DNA of 64,000 nucleotides from Chloroflexota bacterium (GCA_016235445.1 JACRLB010000015.1:186001-250000); one strand, 5' to 3'. Positions 39,505-48,164 are shown, counted from the first letter of the stretch. Numbers and translations: made by a program. The notes: generated by a model not told the origin, from the letters alone.

Positions 39505-39888
39505 ATGCCCAAATACTACACCCCAAAAGAAGCAAATGAATCATTGACCATCGTCCGCCCGCTGGTGGAGGAGATGATGGCAATCAGCGAGAGAATTCGC
39601 GCACACCAGCCTGAGCTATGGGCTGTGGCGCAGAAAGCGGCAGGGAATGGCGGCAGTCCCGCCCTTAGCAAGCTCCTCCCCGATTTTGACAGACTGCATG
39701 AAATTTTGCATCAAGTCCTGGGGATGGGGGTCGAGGTCAAGGATTTGACCATCGGGTTGATCGACTTCGTCGCCTTGCGCGATGGCAGGGAAATCTATCT
39801 GTGTTGGCAATGCGGGGAGGGGAGTATCAGGTACTGGCACGAGATCGAAGCGGGGTTTGCGGGCCGCCAGTTAATTGACTGGGAATAG
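39505..39888 (+). CDS. DUF2203 family protein
   Basis: This 127-residue protein matches the small helical DUF2203 family: YYTPKEANESLTIVRPLVEE at the start, GVEVKDLTIGLIDFVALRDG in the middle and YLCWQCGEG near the end. The family is widespread in Chloroflexi, Deinococci and Firmicutes and has no known function. The CWQC pair near the C-terminus may bind metal. I start at ATG 39505 because the family begins there and because of the -10 box six bases upstream. A longer frame from 39433 is probably not translated. Confidence 0.85.
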   Translation: MPKYYTPKEANESLTIVRPLVEEMMAISERIRAHQPELWAVAQKAAGNGGSPALSKLLPDFDRLHEILHQVLGMGVEVKDLTIGLIDFVALRDGREIYLCWQCGEGSIRYWHEIEAGFAGRQLIDWE

Positions 39889-39953
39889 GTCATTGTTATA
39901 TCCCTCGAATCGTTTATACTTCCGCGCATCCAAATTACACTGGCAGAAAATCA

Positions 39954-40784
39954 ATGACCCTATCCACCATTGGACGGTATGAAGTAGAAGCTGAGTTGAC
40001 GCAGGGCGGCATGGGCGTTATTTTTTTGGCGCGTGACCCCTACATTCAGCGTCAGGTCGTTGTCAAAGTTTTGATGTACAAACATACATTAGACGATCTC
40101 TATCGCGAGTTCTTCCAGCGTGAAGCGGAAGTGATCGCCGCGCTGGAGCACCCCTGCATTGTGCCGATCTATGATTTCGGCTGGCATGGGCAACAGCCTT
40201 ACATCGTCATGCGCTACATGGCCGCAGGCAGTTTGGACGACAGACTCAAAAAAGGGGAAATCAAACTCACTGAAATGGCGCATATCCTCAAACGTGTGTC
40301 CGAAGCGCTGGACGCCGCCCACGCGGGCAACATCATCCATCGTGACGTTAAACCATCCAACATCCTTTTTGATTCAACAGGCGAGGCCTTCCTCTCCGAT
40401 TTCGGCATTGCGAAATCCAAAGCCATTTCTGATGATGAAGGGGAGTGGCTGGTGGGCACGCCCGCGTACATGAGTCCTGAACAAGTGAAAGGGAATCGCG
40501 TGGATGGCCGTTCCGATATCTATGCCCTCGGTGTTGTACTGTATCGACTGCTCTCAGGCAAACTGCCCTTCGCCTCCGAATCCACCACGGCGTTGATCAA
40601 CATGCATGTCGAACTTCCCATTCCCGATATTCGGCAGGTAAAGGCCAACGTCCCTGCCGTGTGGCAGGAGGTTGTCGCGAAAGCGATGGCCAAAGACCCC
40701 AATGACCGCTACGCCGCCGCAAGCGATTTTGCCCGCGATGTAACCGAAGTGGTTTCAGGCAAGTGGTATTTGAGAAAGCTGTAA
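39954..40784 (+). CDS. Serine/threonine protein kinase, PknB type
   Basis: This 276-residue Hanks-type kinase without membrane or sensor domains would be cytoplasmic. The glycine loop is LTQGGMGVIFLARD (about 14-27), the ATP lysine is Lys38, the catalytic loop is HRDVKPSNILF with Asp131, DFG is at 149-151, and the activation segment is GTPAYMSPEQVKG. All residues for activity are present. PknB proteins usually have C-terminal PASTA or TPR domains, which are absent. It has its own terminator. Substrates are unknown. Confidence 0.92.
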   Translation: MTLSTIGRYEVEAELTQGGMGVIFLARDPYIQRQVVVKVLMYKHTLDDLYREFFQREAEVIAALEHPCIVPIYDFGWHGQQPYIVMRYMAAGSLDDRLKKGEIKLTEMAHILKRVSEALDAAHAGNIIHRDVKPSNILFDSTGEAFLSDFGIAKSKAISDDEGEWLVGTPAYMSPEQVKGNRVDGRSDIYALGVVLYRLLSGKLPFASESTTALINMHVELPIPDIRQVKANVPAVWQEVVAKAMAKDPNDRYAAASDFARDVTEVVSGKWYLRKL

Positions 40785-40807
40785 GAGACAACGCTCCATG
40801 CTCATCA

Positions 40808-40848
40808 AAGACCTTGTTGCCATTGGGACAAGGTCTTATTTTTTTTTA
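40808..40848 (+). terminator. Terminator after the kinase gene
   Basis: AAGACCTTGT (40808-40817) pairs perfectly with ACAAGGTCTT (40828-40837) and is followed by ATTTTTTTTT. Confidence 0.88.
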
Positions 40849-40851
40849 GTA

Positions 40852-41040
40852 GCGGTTACTTTGTAAGTGATGACAATGTTGAGCCTCCAAGCGAACTTTT
40901 TTAACGCGAACACTTGCGCCGCGTGCCAGTGCGGTGTGGCGCGAATTTGGCGAATTTCGCCAAAATTTTAAAAAATTCGCGGCATTCGCTCATTTCGCGA
41001 AATTCGCGTTGAGAATTATCACTTACTTTTCAACCACCGC
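40852..41040 (+). mobile_element. MITE-like element with AACGCGAA interior
   Basis: The ends GCGGTTACTTTGTAAGTGAT and (inverted) ATCACTTACTTTTCAACCACCGC are imperfect inverted repeats. The interior is a large palindrome of AACGCGAA/TTCGCGTT words plus CACTTGCGCCGCGTGCCAG, related to the repeats at 16541 and 46301. Confidence 0.65.
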
Positions 41041-41087
41041 CTTTTTTTTACCTGTTTACCTGCCTGCCAAACCATCCAAGGAGAAGA

Positions 41088-41987
41088 ATGAACAAAGGTA
41101 TTCTCAGCGGCATTGCCGCCTATGCACTGTGGGGATTTTTCCCGATTTATTGGAAATTATTACATGATGTGCCCGCCCTGCAACTGCTCGGACACCGCAT
41201 CGGCTGGTCGTTTGGCCTGTTGATGCTTTACATTCTGCTCACCAAACAATGGAACGATTTCCGCACCCTGGCCTTCCATCGGAAAACCATTGGCATATAC
41301 GCCGTGGCGGGCGTCTTGCTTTCCTTGAACTGGCTGGTATATGTGTGGGGCGTCAACGCTGGCTTCATCATCGAGACGAGCCTCGGCTATTTCATCAACC
41401 CCCTCCTCAGCGTTTTGTTTGGAGTTTTATTTCTGCGCGAAAGACTGCGCCCCATGCAATGGGTTCCCGTGGTAATTGCCGCCATTGGCGTCATCTACCT
41501 CACCGTCACCTACGGCAGTCTGCCGTGGATCGCGCTCTCGCTTGCAGTAACTTTCGGCTTGTACGGCCTCGTCAAAAAACTCTCCCCGCTGGGTTCGGTC
41601 TATGGCCTCACCCTCGAAACAGGCATCGTCTTTCCAATCGCGCTGATCTATCTTACAGTGATCCAGTCCAACGGCACGGGCGCATTTCTGCACGGCGGCT
41701 TGACGGTGGATGTCCTCCTCGTTGGCGCAGGCATCGTCACCACCATTCCATTGCTCATGTTCGCCTCCGCCGCAAAACAAATCCCATTGAACATGATCGG
41801 CGTCCTGCAATATTTTGCGCCCACCATTCAATTTCTCATCGGCGTATTTGTTTACAAGGAACCTTTCGACACCACGCGCCTGATCGGCTTCAGCATCGTC
41901 TGGCTCGCGCTCGTCATCTTCTGGGTTGAAAATCTCATCGCGCATCGCGCACCCGTTCAACCCATCCCTGAATTGGGCGAAGGCTGA
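41088..41987 (+). CDS. rarD: RarD-type EamA transporter
   Basis: This 299-residue drug/metabolite transporter-superfamily protein has ten membrane helices. The N-terminus GILSGIAAYALWGFFPIYWK is the RarD signature. The substrate of RarD proteins is not well defined (chloramphenicol resistance was reported for some). CCAAGGAGAAG precedes the start. Its stop codon shares one base with the start of the next gene (TGATG), so the two are coupled. Confidence 0.9.
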   Translation: MNKGILSGIAAYALWGFFPIYWKLLHDVPALQLLGHRIGWSFGLLMLYILLTKQWNDFRTLAFHRKTIGIYAVAGVLLSLNWLVYVWGVNAGFIIETSLGYFINPLLSVLFGVLFLRERLRPMQWVPVVIAAIGVIYLTVTYGSLPWIALSLAVTFGLYGLVKKLSPLGSVYGLTLETGIVFPIALIYLTVIQSNGTGAFLHGGLTVDVLLVGAGIVTTIPLLMFASAAKQIPLNMIGVLQYFAPTIQFLIGVFVYKEPFDTTRLIGFSIVWLALVIFWVENLIAHRAPVQPIPELGEG

Positions 41988-42994
41988 TGAAACTGCTTTT
42001 TATCGGCGGCACGGGCCTCATCAGCTCCGCATGTGCGGAGCTTGCAGTTCAACAAGGCCACGAGCTTTTTCTTTTGAATCGCTCCTCTTCGGCAAAATAC
42101 CCCGCGCCCAAACATGCGACTACTTTACAGGCAGATATCCACGCTGATTCATCGCCTCTTTCCGCCCTGTTAGCTGGTCATCGTTTCGACGCAGTGGTCG
42201 ACTTCATTGCATTTTCCCCGCAAGACATCGAACGCGATATCTCCCTCTTTCGCGGCAAGACCGATCAATTCGTATTCATCTCGTCTGCCAGCGCCTACCA
42301 AAAGCCAGTTAAAAATTATCTCATCACCGAAGAGACACCGCTGGAGAATCCATTTTGGGAATATTCGCGAAACAAGATTGCCTGCGAAGAAAAGTTGATG
42401 AACGAGTATCGCGCCAGCGGATTCCCCGTCACCATCATTCGGCCTTCCCACACTTACGGCCCTTCGCAGATTCCATTTGCAGTGGGGAGCTGGCTGAACC
42501 CGTGGACTTTGGTCAACCGCATGAAGCAGGGTAAGCCCGTCATCGTCCCTGGGGATGGCACATCTCTTTGGGTTTTAACGTGGAACGAAGATTTCGCAGT
42601 CGGTTTGCTTGGCCTGCTCGGAAATAAAAAAGCCATCGGCGAGGCCTTCCACGTTACATCAGACGAAGTTCTCAGTTGGAATCAAATCTACCTCGAAGCG
42701 TATCAGGTCCTCGGTCAGGCGCCGAACGTGGTTCACATCCCCAGCGATTTTATTGCGCGGTTCGATGAACATGCAGTGGGCAGTCTCATCGGCGACAAAT
42801 CCAACAGCGTGGTGTTCGACAACAGCAAGATCAAACGCTTCGTGCCCGAATACAACTGCAAAGTGAAATGGAGCGAAGGCCTGCGCCGCTCGCTGGCGTG
42901 GTTCGAGGCGCATCCGCAATTCCAAACGATAGACGGCGAATCCAATCAACTTTGGGATAAAATTATCGAAGCATACGAAAAAGCTATTCCATAA
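41987..42994 (+). CDS. NAD-dependent epimerase/dehydratase-like protein
   Basis: This 335-residue Rossmann-fold protein of the extended short-chain dehydrogenase superfamily has FIGGTGLISSACAELAV, an altered GxxGxxS nucleotide motif (residues 5-14), at the start. Sequences such as VDFIAFSPQDIERDI and VTIIRPSHTYGPSQIP resemble plant CSP41-like and isoflavone reductase-like proteins. The YxxxK pair is altered (EYSRNK), so it may bind NAD or RNA rather than act as a classic epimerase. It is coupled to rarD. Confidence 0.82.
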   Translation: MKLLFIGGTGLISSACAELAVQQGHELFLLNRSSSAKYPAPKHATTLQADIHADSSPLSALLAGHRFDAVVDFIAFSPQDIERDISLFRGKTDQFVFISSASAYQKPVKNYLITEETPLENPFWEYSRNKIACEEKLMNEYRASGFPVTIIRPSHTYGPSQIPFAVGSWLNPWTLVNRMKQGKPVIVPGDGTSLWVLTWNEDFAVGLLGLLGNKKAIGEAFHVTSDEVLSWNQIYLEAYQVLGQAPNVVHIPSDFIARFDEHAVGSLIGDKSNSVVFDNSKIKRFVPEYNCKVKWSEGLRRSLAWFEAHPQFQTIDGESNQLWDKIIEAYEKAIP

Positions 42995-43034
42995 AATTCC
43001 CGCCATGGGTATAAATTCAGTAAACGAGGTTGCG

Positions 43035-44234
43035 ATGATGGATAAAAAGAAAGGTGTGATTGGCATTCTAACCGGGGGCGGCGATGTGCCGGGCTTGAAC
43101 CCAGCTATTCGGGCGGTAACGATCCGCGCTTTGCGTGAGGGCTATCAAGTAATTGGCATCCGCCGCGGCTGGGGCGGGCTGGTGGATATTATCCGCGAGA
43201 AGGATGCCGATAACAGCAATAATTTTCAAGTGCTCAGCGAGGAGATCGTCAACCGCGCAGGGCGCACAGGCGGCACATTCCTGCACACCTCGCGCACAAA
43301 CCCAGGCAAGGTTAGGAAGGCGGATGTCCCTGAACATTTGCAGGGCAAGTATGCTGAAGAGAAAAATGACCTGACAGCCGAAGTTCTCAAAAATCTTGAT
43401 TTTCTCGGCATAGATTATATGATCCCGATTGGGGGCGACGATACGCTCAGCTATGGAGTGCGGCTCTATCAGGAGGGATTCAAAGTCGTCGCCATCCCAA
43501 AGACGATGGATAACGATGTGCCAGGCACGGATTATTGCATCGGCTTTAGCACCTGTGTCACCCGCACCATTTCATTGACCAACAGCCTGCGGACGATTGC
43601 CGGGTCGCATGAACGCCCCATGATTCTTGAAGTGTTTGGGCGTTATGCCGGGTTTACCGCCATGCTGCCCACCATGGCCGGGGCCGCAAACCGCTGTGTG
43701 ATACCGGAATATAAATTTAATATTGACCACCTGACGGAACTGCTGATAAAAGACCGCGATGCCAACCCCAGTCATTATTCGGTGTTGTTGATTTCAGAAG
43801 GGGCCATGTACGAAGGCGGTGAAATGGTGTTCAAAGACCGCTCCACTGATGCGTACGGTCATGCCAAATTGGGGGGCATTGGCGACCTGGTTTCCGAGCG
43901 GATCAAGGAACTTTCGCCGAATCACAATAATGGCAAGACGGTGGATGTGATCAACCAGAAACTGGGCTACATGGTGCGCGGCGGTGACCCGGATGCAATC
44001 GACTCGATTGTCCCAATGGCGTTTGGCAACCTCGCGCTCGACCTGGTGTTGGGCGGCATCCACGGCAGGCTGGTGGTTTTGAAGAATGGCCGCTACGATA
44101 ATATGCCGTTGGATATTGTCACATCCACGAAGAAGCTTGTGGATGTAAGCCGTTTTTACGACACCGACCGCTACCGCCCCAAGTATGAAAATTTCGAGAT
44201 GAAGCCGCTGTTCATCATGACCAGCGAGTTGTAG
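43035..44234 (+). CDS. pfp: Phosphofructokinase, probably PPi-dependent
   Basis: This 399-residue enzyme of the PFK family phosphorylates fructose-6-phosphate. The ATP enzyme has Gly-Gly-Asp-Gly at the phosphoryl-donor site, but here it is GGDDT (Asp136), and the position of Gly124 in E. coli PfkA is Lys156 (AIPKTMDND). Both residues mark the pyrophosphate-dependent group, so PPi is the likely donor and the reaction would be reversible. The active-site block TMDNDVPGTD is intact. The chosen start ATG 43035 is preceded by CGAGGTTGCG. A longer frame from 43005 lacks an RBS. A terminator follows. Confidence 0.88.
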   Translation: MMDKKKGVIGILTGGGDVPGLNPAIRAVTIRALREGYQVIGIRRGWGGLVDIIREKDADNSNNFQVLSEEIVNRAGRTGGTFLHTSRTNPGKVRKADVPEHLQGKYAEEKNDLTAEVLKNLDFLGIDYMIPIGGDDTLSYGVRLYQEGFKVVAIPKTMDNDVPGTDYCIGFSTCVTRTISLTNSLRTIAGSHERPMILEVFGRYAGFTAMLPTMAGAANRCVIPEYKFNIDHLTELLIKDRDANPSHYSVLLISEGAMYEGGEMVFKDRSTDAYGHAKLGGIGDLVSERIKELSPNHNNGKTVDVINQKLGYMVRGGDPDAIDSIVPMAFGNLALDLVLGGIHGRLVVLKNGRYDNMPLDIVTSTKKLVDVSRFYDTDRYRPKYENFEMKPLFIMTSEL

Positions 44235-44258
44235 ATTTTAGTGCGAGGGTTAAAAAAT

Positions 44259-44292
44259 ACGAGAGTCGGATTGCAAATCCGACTCTCGTTTG
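44259..44292 (+). terminator. Terminator after the PFK gene
   Basis: ACGAGAGTCGGATT (44259-44272) pairs perfectly with AATCCGACTCTCGT (44276-44289), followed by TTGTG. Confidence 0.8.
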
Positions 44293-44391
44293 TGTAATCA
44301 GCCGCCTCGGCGCCGCAACCCTTCGGCTGGTTCAGGGCAGGCTTTCATGTTGCGCGTGGTTTGAGGAAAGCCACGGTACTGAATAAATTGC

Positions 44392-44534
44392 GGGAGTGGC
44401 TAATGTAGTGGGCTTGCCAAAAGATTTAACTACGGAGCACACGGAGGTCACGGAGAAAAACTCTTAGAAATCTCTGTGTACTCTGTGATCTCTGTGGTGA
44501 GAGGTTTTTTTAGCCCATTCTTTTAGCCACTCCC
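44392..44534 (+). mobile_element. MITE-like element, GGGAGTGGCTAA ends
   Basis: The left end GGGAGTGGCTAATGTAGTGGGCT is matched at the right by AGCCCATTCTTTTAGCCACTCCC. The interior has an imperfect palindrome of CACGGAG / CTCTGTG words. It occupies most of the gap between PFK and the prenyltransferase. Confidence 0.7.
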
Positions 44535-44571
44535 TAAACTGCGTAACATCAGTTATTCGGCGTGGTTTGAG

Positions 44572-44577
44572 TATAAT
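44572..44577 (+). promoter_or_regulatory. -10 box TATAAT of the prenyltransferase gene
   Basis: TATAAT lies 30 bases before the ATG, leaving a leader with a GAGGAG Shine-Dalgarno sequence (TGTGAGGAGAG). Confidence 0.55.
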
Positions 44578-44607
44578 TGTCCAAATTTTCTGTGAGGAGA
44601 GTTTAAT

Positions 44608-45627
44608 ATGAATTTTGCGATGTGGAAGAAAGCATTACAAGTTATCCCTGATGTGTCGAAAGAGGAGTGGGATGGATTGGATGTGATATCCAAATGGCTG
44701 ATCTCCACTCGCGCCGCAGTTCTTGTTATGACATTTATTTCCGCCGCGCTGGCAGGTTTGTTCGCCTGGCGTGACGGGTCGTTTGACTTACTCCCCTGGC
44801 TGGCTCTGGTGTTTGGCCTGATCATGGCCCACGCCTCGAACAACATCTTCAACGATTACACAGACTTCGTCCGCGGGGTGGATAAGGACAATTACTACCG
44901 CAACATCTATGGCGCACAGCCCATTGCCAAAGGGTTGATGACCAAACGCCAGCATCTGACTTATTTTGCGGTGACGGGCCTGCTTGCCTTTGTTGCCGGG
45001 CTGTACCTGATCTTCGTCAATTCCAACGACCCGGTGATTTGGGTGTTGCTTGGTCTGGGCGCTTTCTTTGTCCTCTTTTACACCTGGCCTCTCAAATACA
45101 TTGCTCTCGGTGAAGTAGCCGTTCTGTTGGTGTGGGGACCGTTGATGATCGGCGGCGGATATTATGTGCTGGCACATCAATGGAATTGGAATGTGGTTCT
45201 CGCCTGCCTGCCTTATGCGCTTGGCGTAACCACCGTGATCTTCGGCAAGCACATTGATAAACTGGATAAAGACAGGGAAAAGAAAATCAACACCCTGCCG
45301 GTGGTGATTGGTGAAAAGGCCTCCCGCTTTACCGTGCTGGCGATGATGATCATTCCGTATTTTCTGACTATGTACTTGATTGCCATCAAATTCTTCACCC
45401 CGATCATGGCGGTTGTGTTTTTGGCGGCTCCCACCTTTTTGCGTATGTACCCTGTTTTCCTCAAGCCCAAGCCTGAGACCAAACCTGAAGGTCAGCCTGG
45501 CTGGCCGCTGTATTTTGTGGGCTATGCTTTCTACAATAACCGCGGCTTTGGCATGTATTTCATGGTCGGTTTGCTGTTGGATATTGTTCTCAGGATACTG
45601 CCATTCACACAAAATTTCTGGCGGTAG
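44608..45627 (+). CDS. UbiA-family prenyltransferase (MenA-like)
   Basis: This 339-residue membrane enzyme has eight or nine helices. The first Asp-rich motif is NNIFNDYTDFVRGVD and the second is HIDKLDKDREKKINT, both needed for prenyl diphosphate and Mg binding. It would attach a polyprenyl chain to an aromatic acid, and menaquinone synthesis (MenA) is the most likely pathway because the window's respiratory chain is quinone-based. 4-hydroxybenzoate or heme O prenylation is the alternative. No other men genes are adjacent. A terminator-like hairpin (AGCCTCCCG / GCGGGGGGCT) follows. Confidence 0.85.
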   Translation: MNFAMWKKALQVIPDVSKEEWDGLDVISKWLISTRAAVLVMTFISAALAGLFAWRDGSFDLLPWLALVFGLIMAHASNNIFNDYTDFVRGVDKDNYYRNIYGAQPIAKGLMTKRQHLTYFAVTGLLAFVAGLYLIFVNSNDPVIWVLLGLGAFFVLFYTWPLKYIALGEVAVLLVWGPLMIGGGYYVLAHQWNWNVVLACLPYALGVTTVIFGKHIDKLDKDREKKINTLPVVIGEKASRFTVLAMMIIPYFLTMYLIAIKFFTPIMAVVFLAAPTFLRMYPVFLKPKPETKPEGQPGWPLYFVGYAFYNNRGFGMYFMVGLLLDIVLRILPFTQNFWR

Positions 45628-45649
45628 AATCAGCCTGATGGTTGGAATC

Positions 45650-45683
45650 AAGCCTCCCGTAGTTTGAAGCGGGGGGCTTTTTT
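45650..45683 (+). terminator. Terminator after the prenyltransferase gene
   Basis: AAGCCTCCCG and GCGGGGGGCTT pair with one mismatch, followed by TTTTTAT. It may serve the convergent gene as well. Confidence 0.6.
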
Positions 45684-46251
45684 ATGTGTCGCCCGCATTC
45701 AATCGCTCATTGGAGAGGAAATAGGTTTGCGCGGGGAGGAGCAGGTGCCAGCGTTTGCCTGTGGCGTAGACGGTGGTACAGCGGGAGCGCGGCAGGCGTT
45801 TGATTAGCGCTGAGTCGTATAACAGAATGGAACGGCTGGTGATGCTTTCGATGACGGTCCAATGATCGTGATAGCCCTGCAAACCCAAAATGATGGAGCG
45901 TCCGGGGGTTCCATTTAGAAAGGTTTGCATGGATTTCCAGAAGGCTGTCAGGTCTGGGTTTGGTACGCCGCGCCAGGGGATTTCCACATTCGAGATGCGT
46001 TTGCGGCCCACCACTTTTTTCAGGATGACGAGCATTTCGGTGTGGATGATGCCGCCGATCAGGAACTTGGTTAATAAGCCGCGGCGGGAGAGGTAATGGA
46101 TCAGGCCGTCGAATAATTGCTGGGTTTCTTCGTCGCTGGAATGGTTGACGATGCGCTCGGCGTTGATGATGCTGTATAAGCCGCAGAGCGAATCCAGGCC
46201 GCCTTGTTGGTAGGGGGGCATTCCTGATGAGGTTTGATAATACCTGCGCAT
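45682..46251 (-). CDS. Putative papain-like (C39-type) cysteine peptidase
   Basis: This 189-residue protein carries QQGGLDSLCGLYSIINAERI (Gln16, Cys23), a typical papain-fold start with an oxyanion Gln and a nucleophile Cys. His130 follows in GYHDHWTVIESI and Asp146 in LLYDSALIK, completing a Gln-Cys-His-Asp set like C39 peptidases. No signal peptide or transporter is linked, so it may be a cytoplasmic protease or deconjugase. The family is not identified with certainty, and a catalytically altered relative is possible. It lies alone between the prenyltransferase gene and a repeat element. Confidence 0.72.
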   Translation of the reverse strand: MRRYYQTSSGMPPYQQGGLDSLCGLYSIINAERIVNHSSDEETQQLFDGLIHYLSRRGLLTKFLIGGIIHTEMLVILKKVVGRKRISNVEIPWRGVPNPDLTAFWKSMQTFLNGTPGRSIILGLQGYHDHWTVIESITSRSILLYDSALIKRLPRSRCTTVYATGKRWHLLLPAQTYFLSNERLNAGDT

Positions 46252-46300
46252 GGAGAATCTGGTTTAATCCTTTTGCCAAAATACAAGATGTTGCAGACTT

Positions 46301-46499
46301 GGCTCATGTGTAGACTCTGTACAATTGATCAAAACCTTTTAACGCGAGCTACGCAAATTGGGCGAACACTTGCGCTGCGCGCCAGCGCAGTGTAACGCGA
46401 ATTTTTTTGCGTCATTCGCCTCATTCGGAAAATTCGCGTTAAGTTTTTTGCTCTTTGAAAGTCCGAGCATTCAGCCTGCACACTCTTTATACATGAGCC
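46301..46499 (+). mobile_element. MITE-like element copy B, GGCTCATGT ends
   Basis: This 199-bp element has GGCTCATGTGTA at the left and TACATGAGCC at the right. It contains the same GGGCGAACACTTGCGCTGCG and AACGCGAATT palindrome as 16541-16703. It is the more complete copy and fills the gap between the peptidase and MBL genes. Confidence 0.75.
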
Positions 46500-46532
46500 G
46501 CAGACTTTTCATTCATCTGCAACATCTTGTGG

Positions 46533-47363
46533 TTATTCGCTGTGGATTTGCTGGTGCAAAGCCCGCATGTTGCGCCGATGCAGAGTCTCTGCGAGGCCGC
46601 CGAGGTAGACGCGGCTCTTGCCGCAACTTTCAATGGTGATCTCATCGAGGAATTCATCCACGTTTTTGCGCTTGCCCGCAGATTTGGCGGCCTTCTTGAT
46701 GTTGTTGAGGTAATTCAAATTTTCTTTTACAGCCGCGTCTATTTCGCCGCGCAGGATGATGTCGCCGTGTCCCTGGATGATGTTTTCAAGCCCCATGCGC
46801 CCGATCTTTTTGATGGAGGCCAGCAGATCGTCCACGTCGCCGTCTACGATGTAGGGGAGGGGCATGAAGGCGTCGCCGGCGAAGAGCACGCGGTCTTCCT
46901 CCACCAGTACAGAGATGCCGTCGTCGCTGTGGCCGAAGGCGGGGGCGAGGATGAGATTCTTTTTCCCGACGCGCATGGCCATTTCACCGGAGGCAAACGT
47001 CAGGTGGGGAGGAACGATCTTTACCTGCCGAAGGTTTGCATTCTGTTTGCGCGAACCTTCCAGGGAGGGAATCCCGTTTTCGATCAAATATTCCCTGCAT
47101 TTTGCATGGCCGATAATCGTTGCGCCGGGGAAGAAGCAGTTGCCCCAGGTGTGATCGGCATGATAGTGCGTATTGATGACATAACGAACCTGCACGCCCA
47201 GCTCATGTTCGATGAACTCGCGCATTCCAAGGGTTTCTTCGGGGAGGGCGAGGGTGTCTATTACCACTGCCCATTGCGGGCCGACGATGACGCCAGCCGT
47301 TACCTGGGCGTAGACTTCACTTTGGAACCAAAACACATTTTCTGATACTCGTTCTCGGTGCAT
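46533..47363 (-). CDS. Metallo-beta-lactamase fold hydrolase
   Basis: This 276-residue MBL-fold protein has its metal motif in INTHYHADHTWGN, a later His in APAFGHSDDGI, the bridging Asp in LFAGDAFMPLPY and a final His in IIQGHGD. It is of the general subclass of hydrolases related to glyoxalase II and lactonases. The start ATG 47363 (MHRERVSENVFWFQSEVYAQ) has AAGAAGGTTG upstream. A TTG seven codons earlier is possible. The substrate is unknown. It is a lone gene between two repeat elements. Confidence 0.87.
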   Translation of the reverse strand: MHRERVSENVFWFQSEVYAQVTAGVIVGPQWAVVIDTLALPEETLGMREFIEHELGVQVRYVINTHYHADHTWGNCFFPGATIIGHAKCREYLIENGIPSLEGSRKQNANLRQVKIVPPHLTFASGEMAMRVGKKNLILAPAFGHSDDGISVLVEEDRVLFAGDAFMPLPYIVDGDVDDLLASIKKIGRMGLENIIQGHGDIILRGEIDAAVKENLNYLNNIKKAAKSAGKRKNVDEFLDEITIESCGKSRVYLGGLAETLHRRNMRALHQQIHSE

Positions 47364-47396
47364 ACTCACAACCTTCTTAATCAAATTTATTCTTCT

Positions 47397-47495
47397 CTAC
47401 CGTACATCCAAACCCTAAAGGTCTCCATTCCCTTCGCAAATTCCTGATTGGCAAGAAAGACCTTTAGGGTTTTTTACGAGGAAAATGTACGGTAG
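47397..47495 (+). mobile_element. MITE-like element with CCCTAAAGGT inner hairpin, intact copy
   Basis: This 99-bp element has CTACCGTACAT at the left and ATGTACGGTAG at the right. The inner pair AAACCCTAAAGGTCT / AGACCTTTAGGGTTT encloses TTCGCAAATTCCTGATTGGC. It is the uninterrupted counterpart of 9778-9964 in reverse orientation. Confidence 0.8.
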
Positions 47496-47511
47496 CAAAA
47501 TTTATTCTAAG

Positions 47512-47725
47512 TATACTGGGCGCGGTCAGGAACTGCGCTTTTATTCAACAGGGATTCGGCGGGCTGACCCACAGGGTGCTTCGCAAAGCCCTGCCTCAGT
47601 ACGTTGAAGTCGGCTGAAGCCGACTGGTTTGAGTCCGCTTTAGCGGACTTGCATGTACTGAGCAGGGGATTTATCCCCGCGAAACGGGCGGCAGAAAACC
47701 GCAATTTGTAACCGCGCACAGTATA
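47512..47725 (+). mobile_element. MITE-like element, TATACTGGGCGCGG ends
   Basis: The left end TATACTGGGCGCGGTCAGG and the inverted right end (ACCGCGCACAGTATA) match at about 25 of 31 positions. The interior carries two palindromes (AGTCGGCTGAAGCCGACT and GTCCGCTTTAGCGGAC). It is related to 36146-36313. Confidence 0.7.
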
Positions 47726-48126
47726 GTTTGACAATGGCACATTTCAAAACCTTTACCGCAAAGTCCACAAAGGGGCACAACACTTGCGCCGCACTGCGTT
47801 TGTTGCAGTGCAGGTGAGGAGAGCAAAAGGCTAAAAACGAAGGTTTCCTTCGTGACACTCACCTGAACTGGCGCACGGCGCAAGTGTCGTGCCTTTGTGG
47901 TTTTGTACTTTGGTTTCAGTCTTAATGTGACATTGTCAAAGTAGTGCTTACGCGGGACCTCAAAGAACTTTCGCAAATTTAACTACGGGTACGATGTTGC
48001 GAATTGGCACGAATTATTTAGAAATTCTCGTAATTCGCGGCGAAATGATTTTGAACCGCGTAAATATTACTATTGTTAATAGCACACTATAGCATAAATT
48101 TCAAGTTGACTAGACAAATTTGAGGG
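47726..48126. other. Non-coding gap with long imperfect palindrome
   Basis: I see no gene. Around 47750-47910 a large imperfect palindrome (ACCGCAAAGTCCACAAAGG ... CCTTTGTGGTTTTGTAC) surrounds CACTTGCGCCG / CGGCGCAAGTG words, as in the elements at 16541, 40852 and 46301. The remainder, up to the lpd terminator, is A/T-rich. Confidence 0.5.
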
Positions 48127-48164
48127 ACAAAAAAAAACCTCGGGGTCTCTAAGACTCCCGAGGT
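48127..48164 (-). terminator. Terminator after lpdA
   Basis: ACCTCGGG and CCCGAGGT (about 48138-48164) form the stem. On the minus strand it is followed by TTTTTTTTTGTCCC. It stands 10 bases after the lpdA stop. Confidence 0.85.

Noticed and set aside
46527-47345. 272-residue antisense frame over the MBL hydrolase
   Set aside because: The minus-strand gene has the HxHxDH motif. The plus-strand frame has no homologous features that I recognise.
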